NCBI GenBank assembly: GCA_902618245.1
Contig: CACMZR010000010.1
Location: 1-50,425 of the forward strand
Direction of reading: 5' to 3'
DNA from: an uncultured Bacteroidota bacterium
Lineage (GTDB): Bacteria > Bacteroidota > Bacteroidia > Flavobacteriales > Flavobacteriaceae
DNA length: 50,425 nucleotides
Below the pieces are notes generated by a model, which saw only the letters and a program-made list of their open reading frames with translations, was not told where the DNA came from and made no database searches. Both the position numbers and the translations under genes were made by a program. Below are positions 6,964 through 14,610 of the stretch, piece after piece. Numbering within the stretch: position 1 is the first letter of the stretch; every line of letters begins with the position of its first letter.

Positions 6964-9185
6964 AACTTGATCATAAGTCCCGTGAGGAAGTTTATTCCTG
7001 CTTGGGGATAAAATCCTGCACCTTCAATAGTTGTAATTTTACCTGGTGCTGACCACGTATCATTATATGTATAGAAATATCCATTTGACTCATATTGCTT
7101 ATTTAAGAGGTTATTTATAAGGAATGAGCACTGAATTTCTTTTAGAAACTTACTTGGCCTCCACACATATGAAATGTTTAGATCATTTATAAAATATGAG
7201 GGAAGAATCGAGTTTTCAGAATCTATATTCCCCATATATTGCTTTCCAACAAATTTTGACAATAATGTAATTTGAAAATTTGTTGAAGCTGTATAAGTTA
7301 ATGAGCTTCCTGATATCAAATTTGGTGAATAAGCTAACTGCGTTTTACCTAAATCAACCAACTCCCCATCCCTTTCAAAAATAAAATCTAAATTTTGATT
7401 ACTACTTAAAGCTAAGTTTGGTTGCCACACCCAATTTGGAAGAAGATTCATTTTAAACTCTAATTCTAAACCAACACGTCTACTCTTACCCACATTTTGT
7501 CGTATTGGAGCACCTACTTCATCAATTGCACCCGTCAAAACCAATTGATCTTTATATTCCATCCAGTATAAGTTTGCCTGTGCTTGCATCTTTGTAGTTT
7601 TTATTCTCCATCCCAACTCAAAGTCGTCTAACTTTTCAGGTTTAGGGTTTCCATTTTCATAATCTGTTCTGTTTGGCTCCCGATGAGCTTTTGCGTATGA
7701 TGCATAAAGCTTTTGCCTATTAGATATTGTATATGTTAAACCTGCTTTCGGATTAAAAAATAAAAAATTGTCATTAACTGAAAAAGAACTAGGACCTGCA
7801 ATTTCACCTGACACTTCATAGATAATAGAACGAAGTTGAAAATCAATAAATCCAGATAAAGGCCCAATTAAAACTTGATTTACTTTTGCAAATAAGCTCC
7901 CTTCCGTTTTAATTCCTTGATTCTCATAAAATCGATGGTTGGGAAGCGCTTCTCCTAAGCTTTGCCCCCATATAAGATTTCCAAAATGGTCACCAACATA
8001 CCTGCTAGCTAAACTACCAAGGTTAAACTCAGAATTTTCCTTTTTATAATTTAATGCGAAAGTCAAAACATAATAATCATTATCTAACCATTTCTGGCTT
8101 ATATTTTCTGATGAGCTGATAATCTTTTCTCCAACTTGAAAAGGTGAAAGTTGAAGATAATTGAAGCTAGTATCACCGCCAAAACTTATGTTTTCGTTGT
8201 ACCAAAGATCATTATACTCTTCATAAAATCCGCTTCCGTGTGTATAATTTAACCCTAAAGCAAAGTCCCAATACTGATTTAAGCTCTGGTTCCAATGGAA
8301 CTGAAAATGTTCCTGAGAGTAGTTATCTACTTGATTATCATAAAATGAAAAACGATTACCATTTTCATCGTAAATTTCCCCTGCAGGATTATAGGTTCTG
8401 TTTGATTCTAATATAGAGGTGTCAACTCCATACCAAGACTGGTAGGTTATCTCTTTACCTCCAAAGAATAGTGCTTTTAAAAGTGTGTTTTCGTCTCTAA
8501 ATACCCCCTGGAAAAAATATGCATCCAAATCTGAAGAAGCTCTATCAATATATCCATCAGAATTAATCTGAGATAATCTTCCTGAAAAAGTAAAACTATT
8601 ATTAAGCTCCCCTGAAGAAAATTGCAGTGTATTTTTTAAAGTATTAAAACTTCCAATACTAGAAGAAAGTGATGCAAAAGCTTCTTTTTTTACAGAATCT
8701 GTTTGCAAATTTAAACTCGCTCCAAATGCAGAAGATCCATTTGTTGAAGTCCCCACTCCTCTTTGTAATTGAATTGATTCTACTGAAGAAGCAAAATCAG
8801 GCAAATTTACCCAGAAAGTCCCTTGAGATTCTGAATCATTATATGGTATACCATTAATTGTAACATTAACTCTTGTTGCATCACTCCCACGCACACGAAT
8901 CCCAGTATATCCTATTCCTGCTCCCGCATCACTGGTTGTAACAACTCCAGGTAAATAATTTAGTAATATTGGGATGTCTTGTCCTAAATTTCTAGGCGCT
9001 AAGTCTTGCCTACTTACATTAGTAAAAGTGACTGGAATGTCATCTTTTGCCCGAATTCCTGTTAGTAAAACCTCTTCCAAACTAATTGTTGTAAGAGAAT
9101 CTTTAATTGTCTCTGAGATTGGTTGTTGAGCTAAAAGCACAGATGCATTAAAAATTAAAAAAAAACTTAATCGTATAGTTTTCAT
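6960..9185 (-). CDS. TonB-dependent outer-membrane receptor, probable thiamine uptake
   Basis: A 741-residue TonB-dependent transporter. Residues 1-19 are a signal peptide (ending L-L-A before Q-Q). A TonB-box-like and linker region precedes the plug domain (about 45-150) with G-I-R-V-R-G-S-D-A-T-R-V-N-V-T-I-N-G-I-P. The rest is the 22-strand barrel region, ending in L-M-I-K-F. I chose ATG at 9185 because it gives a proper signal peptide; a TTG at 9203 extends the frame by six residues. A TPP riboswitch lies just upstream and thiamine transport genes lie behind it, so the substrate is probably thiamine or a phosphorylated or precursor form. TPP-regulated receptors of this kind are known from Bacteroidota. 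Confidence 0.92.
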   Translation of the reverse strand: MKTIRLSFFLIFNASVLLAQQPISETIKDSLTTISLEEVLLTGIRAKDDIPVTFTNVSRQDLAPRNLGQDIPILLNYLPGVVTTSDAGAGIGYTGIRVRGSDATRVNVTINGIPYNDSESQGTFWVNLPDFASSVESIQLQRGVGTSTNGSSAFGASLNLQTDSVKKEAFASLSSSIGSFNTLKNTLQFSSGELNNSFTFSGRLSQINSDGYIDRASSDLDAYFFQGVFRDENTLLKALFFGGKEITYQSWYGVDTSILESNRTYNPAGEIYDENGNRFSFYDNQVDNYSQEHFQFHWNQSLNQYWDFALGLNYTHGSGFYEEYNDLWYNENISFGGDTSFNYLQLSPFQVGEKIISSSENISQKWLDNDYYVLTFALNYKKENSEFNLGSLASRYVGDHFGNLIWGQSLGEALPNHRFYENQGIKTEGSLFAKVNQVLIGPLSGFIDFQLRSIIYEVSGEIAGPSSFSVNDNFLFFNPKAGLTYTISNRQKLYASYAKAHREPNRTDYENGNPKPEKLDDFELGWRIKTTKMQAQANLYWMEYKDQLVLTGAIDEVGAPIRQNVGKSRRVGLELEFKMNLLPNWVWQPNLALSSNQNLDFIFERDGELVDLGKTQLAYSPNLISGSSLTYTASTNFQITLLSKFVGKQYMGNIDSENSILPSYFINDLNISYVWRPSKFLKEIQCSFLINNLLNKQYESNGYFYTYNDTWSAPGKITTIEGAGFYPQAGINFLTGLMIKF

Positions 9186-9205
9186 TTGAATAAATTTATT
9201 CAAAT
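9184..9205. repeat. perfect 22-base palindrome at the receptor start codon
   Basis: Bases 9184-9205 form a perfect inverted repeat, ATTTGAATAAA joined directly to its complement TTTATTCAAAT. The receptor ATG (9185-9183) overlaps its edge. In RNA it could fold into a hairpin of about nine AU-rich pairs that hides the translation start; as DNA it could bind a dimeric regulator. It is not followed by a T-run, so it is not a terminator. It sits two bases downstream, in the mRNA, of the segment that can pair with the riboswitch. Confidence 0.6.
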
Positions 9206-9206
9206 A

Positions 9207-9316
9207 AAAGGGGTGATTATTTGGTGTTAAAAATTACGTTTTTATTATTCCCTTGGCAGCATTACCCGCCCAGGTTCAATGGGTATGATCTCAGCCATTA
9301 ACGGCACCCCTTTGAG
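9207..9316 (-). promoter_or_regulatory. TPP riboswitch (THI box) with expression platform
   Basis: Read on the minus strand, 9312-9252 contains the thi-box consensus: GGGGTGCC, then a short P3 stem GCC/GGC followed by CTGAGA, then ACCC with TGAACCTG and CGGGTAATGC. This is the thiamine pyrophosphate aptamer. Downstream at 9215-9207 the RNA reads CACCCCTTT, an exact complement of AAAGGGGTG (9313-9305) in the 5' side of the aptamer, so the two are candidate partners for an alternative fold. The platform ends at the palindrome covering the receptor start, which suggests control of translation initiation. The downstream gene is the TonB receptor only. Confidence 0.95.
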
Positions 9317-9343
9317 ATTGTCTATAAAATTAATTAAAAATTT

Positions 9344-10849
9344 CTATCTAATTAAATCTATTACCGATTTAACTGGATTAAATGTTTCGGAAGGAAGTTG
9401 AATGAAAATTGTATTCCACTCTGCCATTCCTCCGTTCCATAAACCGGGCCATTCAAGAATTTTGATCGGTTTATTTTTAAATATTTTTTTGCTTATCATG
9501 GCCCTTTTTTCATCTCTAAAATCCAAAAGAGAATATTTATCTCCTTTATGATCAGTTATTCCACAAACCATAATTACAGGATTGAAGTGAGTGCTAGACC
9601 AAATTGCATTTTTGTGTTCTTCAATACTTTGGTCAAATTCAACTCCTTCAATTATTTGAAGGCTTTGCCCCCTTAAATCATTTTTCCAAAATGGCCCACC
9701 ACCAGTAGCACCCTCATTTGGTATCATACCACAAATACGAATAGGGCGATGTAAATAGTCGTAAAGTACTTCATATAGAGGCTTGCTTTCTACCTTATAA
9801 TTATATTCTGGGTCAAAATTTTTCCTAATGAATTTAATTATTGGACTTAGATCTAGACCTTTATTTAATTGCTCTAAATTATTCAAATGCTCAAAAAGAT
9901 CATTTTGGATCATTAGAAGTTTTCCCGCTAAAATTTTCATCCATTCTTCTCCGATTTTATTTGATTTGCCAAGAAGAATATTATCTATATTTTTTATCCA
10001 AATACAATCTGCATCTAATAGATTTATATTTTCTAGCAAAGAACCATGTCCTCCTTTTCTAAATTCAATATTACCATGCTCATTGCGTACTAAAAAATTC
10101 TTTTGATCTATAAATGGTGTATCTGTAAGACGGTTCTGGTGGGAATATTGAACATCAAAAGAAACCTGATGCGTACTATTTAATTTTTTCTTGAAAGAAT
10201 CTAAAGATTTATCAAATAATTCCCTATGATTTTTATCAATTGTTAAATGAAGAGGAATCAAATTTATCTGATTACTTAGATTTGTCACCTCAAGTAACTG
10301 GGCTTCAAATGGTGTCCATTCTTGAGCATTTTTATCAATAAAAAAAGGAATTAAGGCCTTTGGGAAGGTCTCGTATTTATATAAAATCTTATTAATAAAT
10401 TTTTTTAAAAATAAGTTTGAATTCATTATTTCTTGATCAATTTCTCCTGAGAGTGATGATAAAATAGTTTCAAAAAATGGTAGCTTTTTAAATTGTTTTT
10501 TGAGCTTTTGAATAACTGAGCCTTCTTCAGATTCAAAATATTTTGATAAGTCGAAATTCGGTTGCTCACTTACCTGGATATAATTTTGAAGTGATGAAAA
10601 CATTCGACTTGCTACACCAGAGGCAGGCACAAATTTAATCCATCTTTTTTTTTCTGAATTAGTGTTAAAATATTGTAATGCTTTATTTTTTTCTTTAGTA
10701 TCCATTTCTAATATTCCATCCCCAATTATTGCAGGGCGGATACCAGAAATTTTTATTTTCTTCCCCACCAAATACTCATATTGCCTTTTTATGAGTTCTA
10801 GTGATCTGCCATCTGCTTTTATGCTATCAAAATCTTTTTCGGTAATCAT
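9344..10849 (-). CDS. DUF4301 family protein
   Basis: A 501-residue soluble protein that I assign to DUF4301, a family of unknown function found mostly in Bacteroidota. Recognisable conserved stretches are K-F-V-P-A-S-G-V-A-S-R-M-F near residues 93-105, G-N-I-E-F-R-K-G-G-H-G-S-L-L-E-N near 260, I-W-I-K-N-I-D-N near 284, and G-M-I-P-N-E-G-A-T-G-G-G-P-F-W near 376. The last is loop-like and glycine-rich, and the K-G-G-H-G-S / K-N-I-D-N pattern recalls nucleotidyltransferase-like sugar-phosphate enzymes (inference only). Its ATG overlaps the kinase stop by four bases, placing it in the thiamine-related operon. Confidence 0.85.
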   Translation of the reverse strand: MITEKDFDSIKADGRSLELIKRQYEYLVGKKIKISGIRPAIIGDGILEMDTKEKNKALQYFNTNSEKKRWIKFVPASGVASRMFSSLQNYIQVSEQPNFDLSKYFESEEGSVIQKLKKQFKKLPFFETILSSLSGEIDQEIMNSNLFLKKFINKILYKYETFPKALIPFFIDKNAQEWTPFEAQLLEVTNLSNQINLIPLHLTIDKNHRELFDKSLDSFKKKLNSTHQVSFDVQYSHQNRLTDTPFIDQKNFLVRNEHGNIEFRKGGHGSLLENINLLDADCIWIKNIDNILLGKSNKIGEEWMKILAGKLLMIQNDLFEHLNNLEQLNKGLDLSPIIKFIRKNFDPEYNYKVESKPLYEVLYDYLHRPIRICGMIPNEGATGGGPFWKNDLRGQSLQIIEGVEFDQSIEEHKNAIWSSTHFNPVIMVCGITDHKGDKYSLLDFRDEKRAMISKKIFKNKPIKILEWPGLWNGGMAEWNTIFIQLPSETFNPVKSVIDLIR

Positions 10850-11412
10850 TTATTCGATCTTAGTTCATTCAAAACTTTTTTTGCCTTGCTTACTCTTTCT
10901 TTAACTGTCCCTTTCAATACAGTATAGGGTAATCTCTTAATTTCTAATAATTTTTTGAAAGACTCAAACATTTCTTCTCTGTTATTTGGTCTGTCTCTTA
11001 AATCATCTCCTTGCCAGGGAATATCAATTGCAGTTAAAAAATAATAATCATATTGAAAAATCTCAGAATATTTTTCAATTTCAGGTGGACAATACCCATC
11101 AAAATGTGTTTCTGACCAAATTTTTGTAACTAAAATGTTAGTATCACAGAAAATAAATTTCTTAGCATTTTTTATTGCCTTATTCTCCAAATTTATTTGC
11201 CCCCTAGCTATGAGTAATAAATCATTTAGATTGCAAATCTCTTTTTTTTTATCCCATTTTTCTTGAAGATAATTCCTTGCATATTCTGATACCCAAGAAG
11301 TATTGTATACGGCTGCTAGAGTTTTTGCTAAAGTAGTTTTACCAGAAGACTCAGGGCCATAAAGAACGATTTTTAAACAATCTGTTTTTTTTTGTAATAT
11401 ATCTTTAACCAT
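10846..11412 (-). CDS. NadR-like P-loop kinase/ATPase, candidate thiamine kinase
   Basis: A 188-residue protein with a Walker A motif (Y-G-P-E-S-S-G-K-T-T-L, about residues 18-28) followed by A-A-V-Y-N-T and W-V-S-E-Y-A-R-N-Y-L. This is the pattern of the ribosylnicotinamide kinase domain of NadR (AAA_28 type). No NMN adenylyltransferase domain is attached. It overlaps the transporter gene by 40 bases, which is large; ATG at 11412 is the only good start. In NadR the domain phosphorylates a vitamin after PnuC-mediated uptake. Beside a PnuC-type transporter in a thiamine context, phosphorylation of thiamine to trap it is a reasonable inference, not shown. Confidence 0.85.
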   Translation of the reverse strand: MVKDILQKKTDCLKIVLYGPESSGKTTLAKTLAAVYNTSWVSEYARNYLQEKWDKKKEICNLNDLLLIARGQINLENKAIKNAKKFIFCDTNILVTKIWSETHFDGYCPPEIEKYSEIFQYDYYFLTAIDIPWQGDDLRDRPNNREEMFESFKKLLEIKRLPYTVLKGTVKERVSKAKKVLNELRSNK

Positions 11413-12005
11413 TGGATGTATCCAAATATAGCAATTAGCGTGAAAACAGAGTATTGAATACTTGTAATTGCTAAGCCTTTATATAAATATAATGGGATAG
11501 AAATAAGATCCCCAATTATCCATAAAATCCAATGCTCTAATTTTCTTTTAGCCATAAACCACATTGCAACAAAAAAGACTGCCGTCGTGAAGGTATCAAT
11601 GGGAGAAGTCCATTCAGTCCACTTGCCAAATAAATGGTAGATAAGAGAAACAAAAATAATTGAACATGTAAAAAGTAATAATCCTAATTTAATTTCCATT
11701 CTGTTAATTTTTAAAATAGGATTTAAAATTTGACCCCCTTTTTTCTGACTCCAAAAATACCATCCATAAATACTCACAATGAAAAAATAAGCATTAATAA
11801 GCATGTCGCCTAAAAGCCCTGCTTTAAATAATAAATACACAAAAATTGAGGTAGAAAACATTCCTGTTGGGTATACAAGAACCTTATCTTTCTTGGCAAA
11901 CCAAACACTGATTAAACCCAAAATCACAGCAAAGATTTCTAGAATGACCTCCAAGATATCCAAATCTTGATAAGGGCGAATTAAATATTCAAAAATCTGG
12001 TTCAT
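11373..12005 (-). CDS. pnuT: PnuC-family vitamin transporter, probable thiamine (PnuT-like)
   Basis: About 210 residues with seven predicted transmembrane helices, the PnuC family layout. These carriers move vitamins by facilitated diffusion and depend on phosphorylation inside the cell for trapping. Family features include the P-T-G-M-F-S-T-S-I-F segment, D-M-L-I-N-A-Y-F near the middle, and E-H-W-I-L-W-I-I-G-D-L-I-S-I-P-L-Y-L-Y-K-G in the C-terminal half. ATG at 12005 is preferred over GTG at 12020 because it starts at M-N-Q-I-F-E-Y-L and reduces the overlap with the upstream gene to 17 bases. Thiamine rather than nicotinamide riboside is inferred from the YkoF-like gene upstream and the TPP riboswitch downstream. 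Confidence 0.88.
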   Translation of the reverse strand: MNQIFEYLIRPYQDLDILEVILEIFAVILGLISVWFAKKDKVLVYPTGMFSTSIFVYLLFKAGLLGDMLINAYFFIVSIYGWYFWSQKKGGQILNPILKINRMEIKLGLLLFTCSIIFVSLIYHLFGKWTEWTSPIDTFTTAVFFVAMWFMAKRKLEHWILWIIGDLISIPLYLYKGLAITSIQYSVFTLIAIFGYIQWLKIYYKKKQIV

Positions 12006-12249
12006 ATTGACTCCGATCACCTTTGATCATTTTAATGTGTAACATTACGGCATCTTCATCCTCAAAAGTTTTACGAATCATAGGTATAATCATATTCATA
12101 ACCTCATCATATTCACCAAAGATCTGAGTGCTTAATGGAGTCTCATTAATTATGACTTTAAACTTTCTAAGCTTTTTAATAAAACTTTTTATTGTAGGAA
12201 CGTAATTATCTTTTAGTGGAGCTAAAGTTAATTCAACTGAAATTTTCAT
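11989..12249 (-). CDS. thiamine-binding protein, YkoF/MTH1187 family
   Basis: An 86-residue protein of the MTH1187/YkoF-like family (formerly DUF77), small ferredoxin-like alpha-beta proteins that bind thiamine or related ligands. Family features are the opening K-I-S-V-E-L-T-L-A-P-L, the central K-V-I-I-N-E-T-P-L-S-T-Q-I-F-G-E-Y-D-E-V-M and the late V-M-L-H-I-K-M-I-K-G-D-R-S. It lies four bases after the phosphopantetheinyl transferase stop and overlaps the transporter, so it is embedded in the operon. A role as cytosolic thiamine carrier or buffer beside the PnuC-type importer fits the context but is inference. Confidence 0.85.
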   Translation of the reverse strand: MKISVELTLAPLKDNYVPTIKSFIKKLRKFKVIINETPLSTQIFGEYDEVMNMIIPMIRKTFEDEDAVMLHIKMIKGDRSQYEPDF

Positions 12250-12253
12250 TGAT

Positions 12254-12883
12254 TTAAAATTTAGAAGTCGCTAAGCTTAAGCAAAACTTTTCGTAATATC
12301 TAAAATAAAGATTATAAATAAAAGTTTTTCCTCTATCATAAACTGAACCAAATCCAACTGAACTAGACTTACTAGATTTTTGAATATGCAACTGGGACTT
12401 AAAATTTATCCCCGGTTTACTGTAAATTTTATATAAAGCTTCTTTAGCTGTCCATATCTTGGTCAAGTATTTTATATCAGTAAAATCTTGAGATGTTTCA
12501 GTCTCTTCAATATTTAAAAAACGTGGTCCTATTTTTTTAATTTTCTCTCGATAAAATTCTAAATCAATTCCAACTTTTTTGTCAGATACAGCTACCGCAG
12601 CGAAGTTTCTAGAATGAGTAATTGAGAGATATCTTCCATCAATTAGATAGGGTGCGCCATTTTGATCGTATTTATTACTTCCAGGAGGAATTCCGAGTTT
12701 TTTTAATAACTGTCTTGTCGCTAAGTACCCTTTTCTATGAACATGACTTTTAAGTTGATTTAATTTTTTTTTTTCAACATGAGAAATTGTTAATCCTTCT
12801 GAGAGTTCATCTTCCGACTCTTCTATTTCCCAAATGGAAAATTGGGTTAAATTTTTAATTGATTCTTCAAGAAATTCAGGCAT
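12254..12883 (-). CDS. 4'-phosphopantetheinyl transferase, Sfp type
   Basis: Transfers the phosphopantetheine arm from coenzyme A to a serine of a carrier protein. The protein is 209 residues, a normal length for the Sfp/EntD group. The signature pair is present: V-G-I-D-L-E at 104-109 (Asp107 and Glu109 bind Mg2+) and W-T-A-K-E-A-L-Y-K at 144-152 with Glu148. N-terminal R-Q-L-L-K-K-L-G and S-I-T-H-S segments also fit. It is the first gene of the minus-strand run into the thiamine genes. A run of eleven T (11 A on the coding strand) lies at 12764-12774, a slippage-prone site. The carrier protein it modifies is not in the window. Confidence 0.94.
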   Translation of the reverse strand: MPEFLEESIKNLTQFSIWEIEESEDELSEGLTISHVEKKKLNQLKSHVHRKGYLATRQLLKKLGIPPGSNKYDQNGAPYLIDGRYLSITHSRNFAAVAVSDKKVGIDLEFYREKIKKIGPRFLNIEETETSQDFTDIKYLTKIWTAKEALYKIYSKPGINFKSQLHIQKSSKSSSVGFGSVYDRGKTFIYNLYFRYYEKFCLSLATSKF

Positions 12884-12913
12884 TTGAAAAAAGTGAAAAA
12901 GGTTGTACTTTTG
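12883..12913 (+). promoter_or_regulatory. ahcY promoter
   Basis: TTTG at 12883-12886 and TACTTTTG at 12906-12913 match the Bacteroidota -33 and -7 elements exactly, with the typical 19-base spacer. Transcription should begin near 12919, giving a leader of about 20 bases before the ATG at 12939. No SAH riboswitch would fit in that leader. Confidence 0.8.
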
Positions 12914-12926
12914 ACCTCGTTTTTAA

Positions 12927-12960
12927 CAAAGGTACAATATGAACACAAAAATATCACAAT
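12927..12960 (-). promoter_or_regulatory. promoter for the phosphopantetheinyl transferase/thiamine operon
   Basis: On the minus strand 12934-12927 reads TACCTTTG, a perfect Bacteroidota -7 element. An ATTG, one mismatch from TTTG, lies 22 bases upstream at 12960-12957. Transcription would start near 12921 and run into the gene beginning at 12883. The promoter lies inside the first codons and leader of ahcY. Confidence 0.6.
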
Positions 12961-14258
12961 ATACTCCTTACAAAGTAAAAGACATTTCTCTTGCAGAGTG
13001 GGGTAGAAAAGAAATAAAACTCGCTGAAAAGGAAATGCCCGGCCTAATGGCATTAAGAAAGGAATATGGGTCTAAGAAACCTCTTAAGGGAGCTCGTATA
13101 GCTGGCTGTCTGCATATGACTATTCAAACTGCTGTGCTAATTGAAACCTTAGTAGAGCTTGGCGCGGATGTTACATGGAGTTCATGCAACATCTTTTCTA
13201 CACAAGACCACGCTGCAGCTGCTATCGCAAAAGCTGGTATACCAGTATACGCTTGGAAAGGAATGACTGAAAAAGAATTTAATTGGTGTATTGAGCAAAC
13301 AATTCATTTTGGTGAAGATAAAAAGCCTCTTAATATGATTCTAGATGATGGCGGCGACTTAACGAATATGGTTTTCGATAATTATCCAGAATTAGTAACT
13401 GATATAAGAGGTCTTTCTGAAGAAACAACAACTGGTGTTCATCGTTTGTATGAAAGATTTAATAATGGAACATTGCCAATTCCTGCAATAAATGTAAATG
13501 ATTCTGTTACAAAATCTAAATTTGATAACAAATATGGGTGTAAAGAAAGTGCTGTTGACGCAGTGCGTCGTGCAACTGATATAATGCTTGCAGGAAAAAG
13601 AGTTATCGTATGTGGATATGGTGACGTTGGAAAAGGAACAGCTGCATCATTTAGAGGTGCTGGAGCAATCGTCACTGTTACAGAAATAGATCCAATCTGT
13701 GCACTTCAAGCTTCAATGGATGGTTATGAGGTTAAGAAATTATCAACAGTTATAAAAGATATGGATATCATCTGTACTGCAACTGGAAATAAAGATATTG
13801 TATGCGATGATCATTTTCTTGCAATGAAAGACAAAGCTATCATATGTAATATAGGCCATTTTGATAATGAAATCGATATGAGTTGGTTAAACGAAAATTA
13901 TGGCCATACAAAAACTGAAATTAAACCTCAAGTTGACTTGTATACTTTAGAAAAAAATAAACAAATAATAGTCTTAGCTGAAGGCAGGTTAGTAAATCTT
14001 GGTTGTGCAACTGGTCATCCAAGTTTTGTGATGAGTAACTCATTTACTAATCAAGTTCTAGCTCAGATTGAATTGTGGAAAAATTCTGATTCGTATGAAA
14101 ATAAGGTCTATATGTTACCTAAAACACTAGATGAAAAAGTCGCTTTGCTTCATTTAGACCATCTTGGAATAGAATTAGAGGAGCTTTCAAAAGATCAGGC
14201 AAGTTATATTGGTGTAAAAACAGGAGGGCCTTTCAAACCAGAATACTATCGATATTAA
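12939..14258 (+). CDS. ahcY: adenosylhomocysteinase
   Basis: Reversibly hydrolyses S-adenosylhomocysteine to adenosine and homocysteine, clearing the inhibitory product of methyltransferases. The 439 residues match the usual bacterial length. The substrate region [17 protein letters not shown] is near residues 53-69. The NAD-binding site [10 protein letters not shown] is near 223-232, followed by V-T-E-I-D-P. The C-terminal [12 protein letters not shown] and terminal K-P-E-Y-Y-R-Y are family hallmarks. The gene stands alone on the plus strand, with its own promoter and a strong terminator. Confidence 0.98.
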   Translation: MNTKISQYTPYKVKDISLAEWGRKEIKLAEKEMPGLMALRKEYGSKKPLKGARIAGCLHMTIQTAVLIETLVELGADVTWSSCNIFSTQDHAAAAIAKAGIPVYAWKGMTEKEFNWCIEQTIHFGEDKKPLNMILDDGGDLTNMVFDNYPELVTDIRGLSEETTTGVHRLYERFNNGTLPIPAINVNDSVTKSKFDNKYGCKESAVDAVRRATDIMLAGKRVIVCGYGDVGKGTAASFRGAGAIVTVTEIDPICALQASMDGYEVKKLSTVIKDMDIICTATGNKDIVCDDHFLAMKDKAIICNIGHFDNEIDMSWLNENYGHTKTEIKPQVDLYTLEKNKQIIVLAEGRLVNLGCATGHPSFVMSNSFTNQVLAQIELWKNSDSYENKVYMLPKTLDEKVALLHLDHLGIELEELSKDQASYIGVKTGGPFKPEYYRY

Positions 14259-14283
14259 TAGAACTTATGTTATCAATTTAAAT

Positions 14284-14312
14284 AAAAAGCTCGCCAAAAT
14301 GACGAGCTTTTT
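14284..14312. terminator. bidirectional rho-independent terminator
   Basis: A perfect ten-base stem, AAAAAGCTCG at 14284-14293 and CGAGCTTTTT at 14303-14312, encloses a 9-base loop. T-runs follow the stem on both strands, so it can end ahcY transcripts (+) and rpmA transcripts (-). It is the clearest terminator in the window. Confidence 0.93.
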
Positions 14313-14331
14313 ATTTTGTGGATACTAAGTT

Positions 14332-14592
14332 TTAATTTTTAAAAGGTGTAACAGAAACAAAAGATTTGTTGTTTTTCTTTTTTGTGAATGTAACAATTCC
14401 GTCAACCTTGGCATGCAGAGTATGGTCTTTACCGAGATAAACATTTTCCCCAGCATTATGAGCTGTACCCCTTTGACGGATTATAATATTTCCAGCACGG
14501 GCAGTTTGGCCACCAAAAATTTTCACACCTAATCTTTTAGATTCTGATTCTCTACCGTTTTTTGAACTTCCTACCCCTTTTTTGTGAGCCAT
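14332..14592 (-). CDS. rpmA: 50S ribosomal protein L27
   Basis: Large-subunit ribosomal protein L27, 86 residues, full length. The N-terminus [16 protein letters not shown] and the following [10 protein letters not shown] segment are the L27 signature; the N-terminal tail reaches the peptidyl-transferase centre. The start M-A-H-K has no Firmicutes-type cleavable extension. It lies 18 bases after rplU, the standard L21-L27 pair. Confidence 0.98.
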   Translation of the reverse strand: MAHKKGVGSSKNGRESESKRLGVKIFGGQTARAGNIIIRQRGTAHNAGENVYLGKDHTLHAKVDGIVTFTKKKNNKSFVSVTPFKN

Positions 14593-14610
14593 TATAATAA
14601 ATTTTAACTG

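Noticed and set aside
10846-12005. Nicotinamide riboside uptake (PnuC plus NadR) as the main reading of the transporter and kinase
   Set aside because: Possible from family similarity, but the YkoF-like thiamine-binding gene and the nearby TPP riboswitch favour thiamine; I keep the alternative open in the entries.
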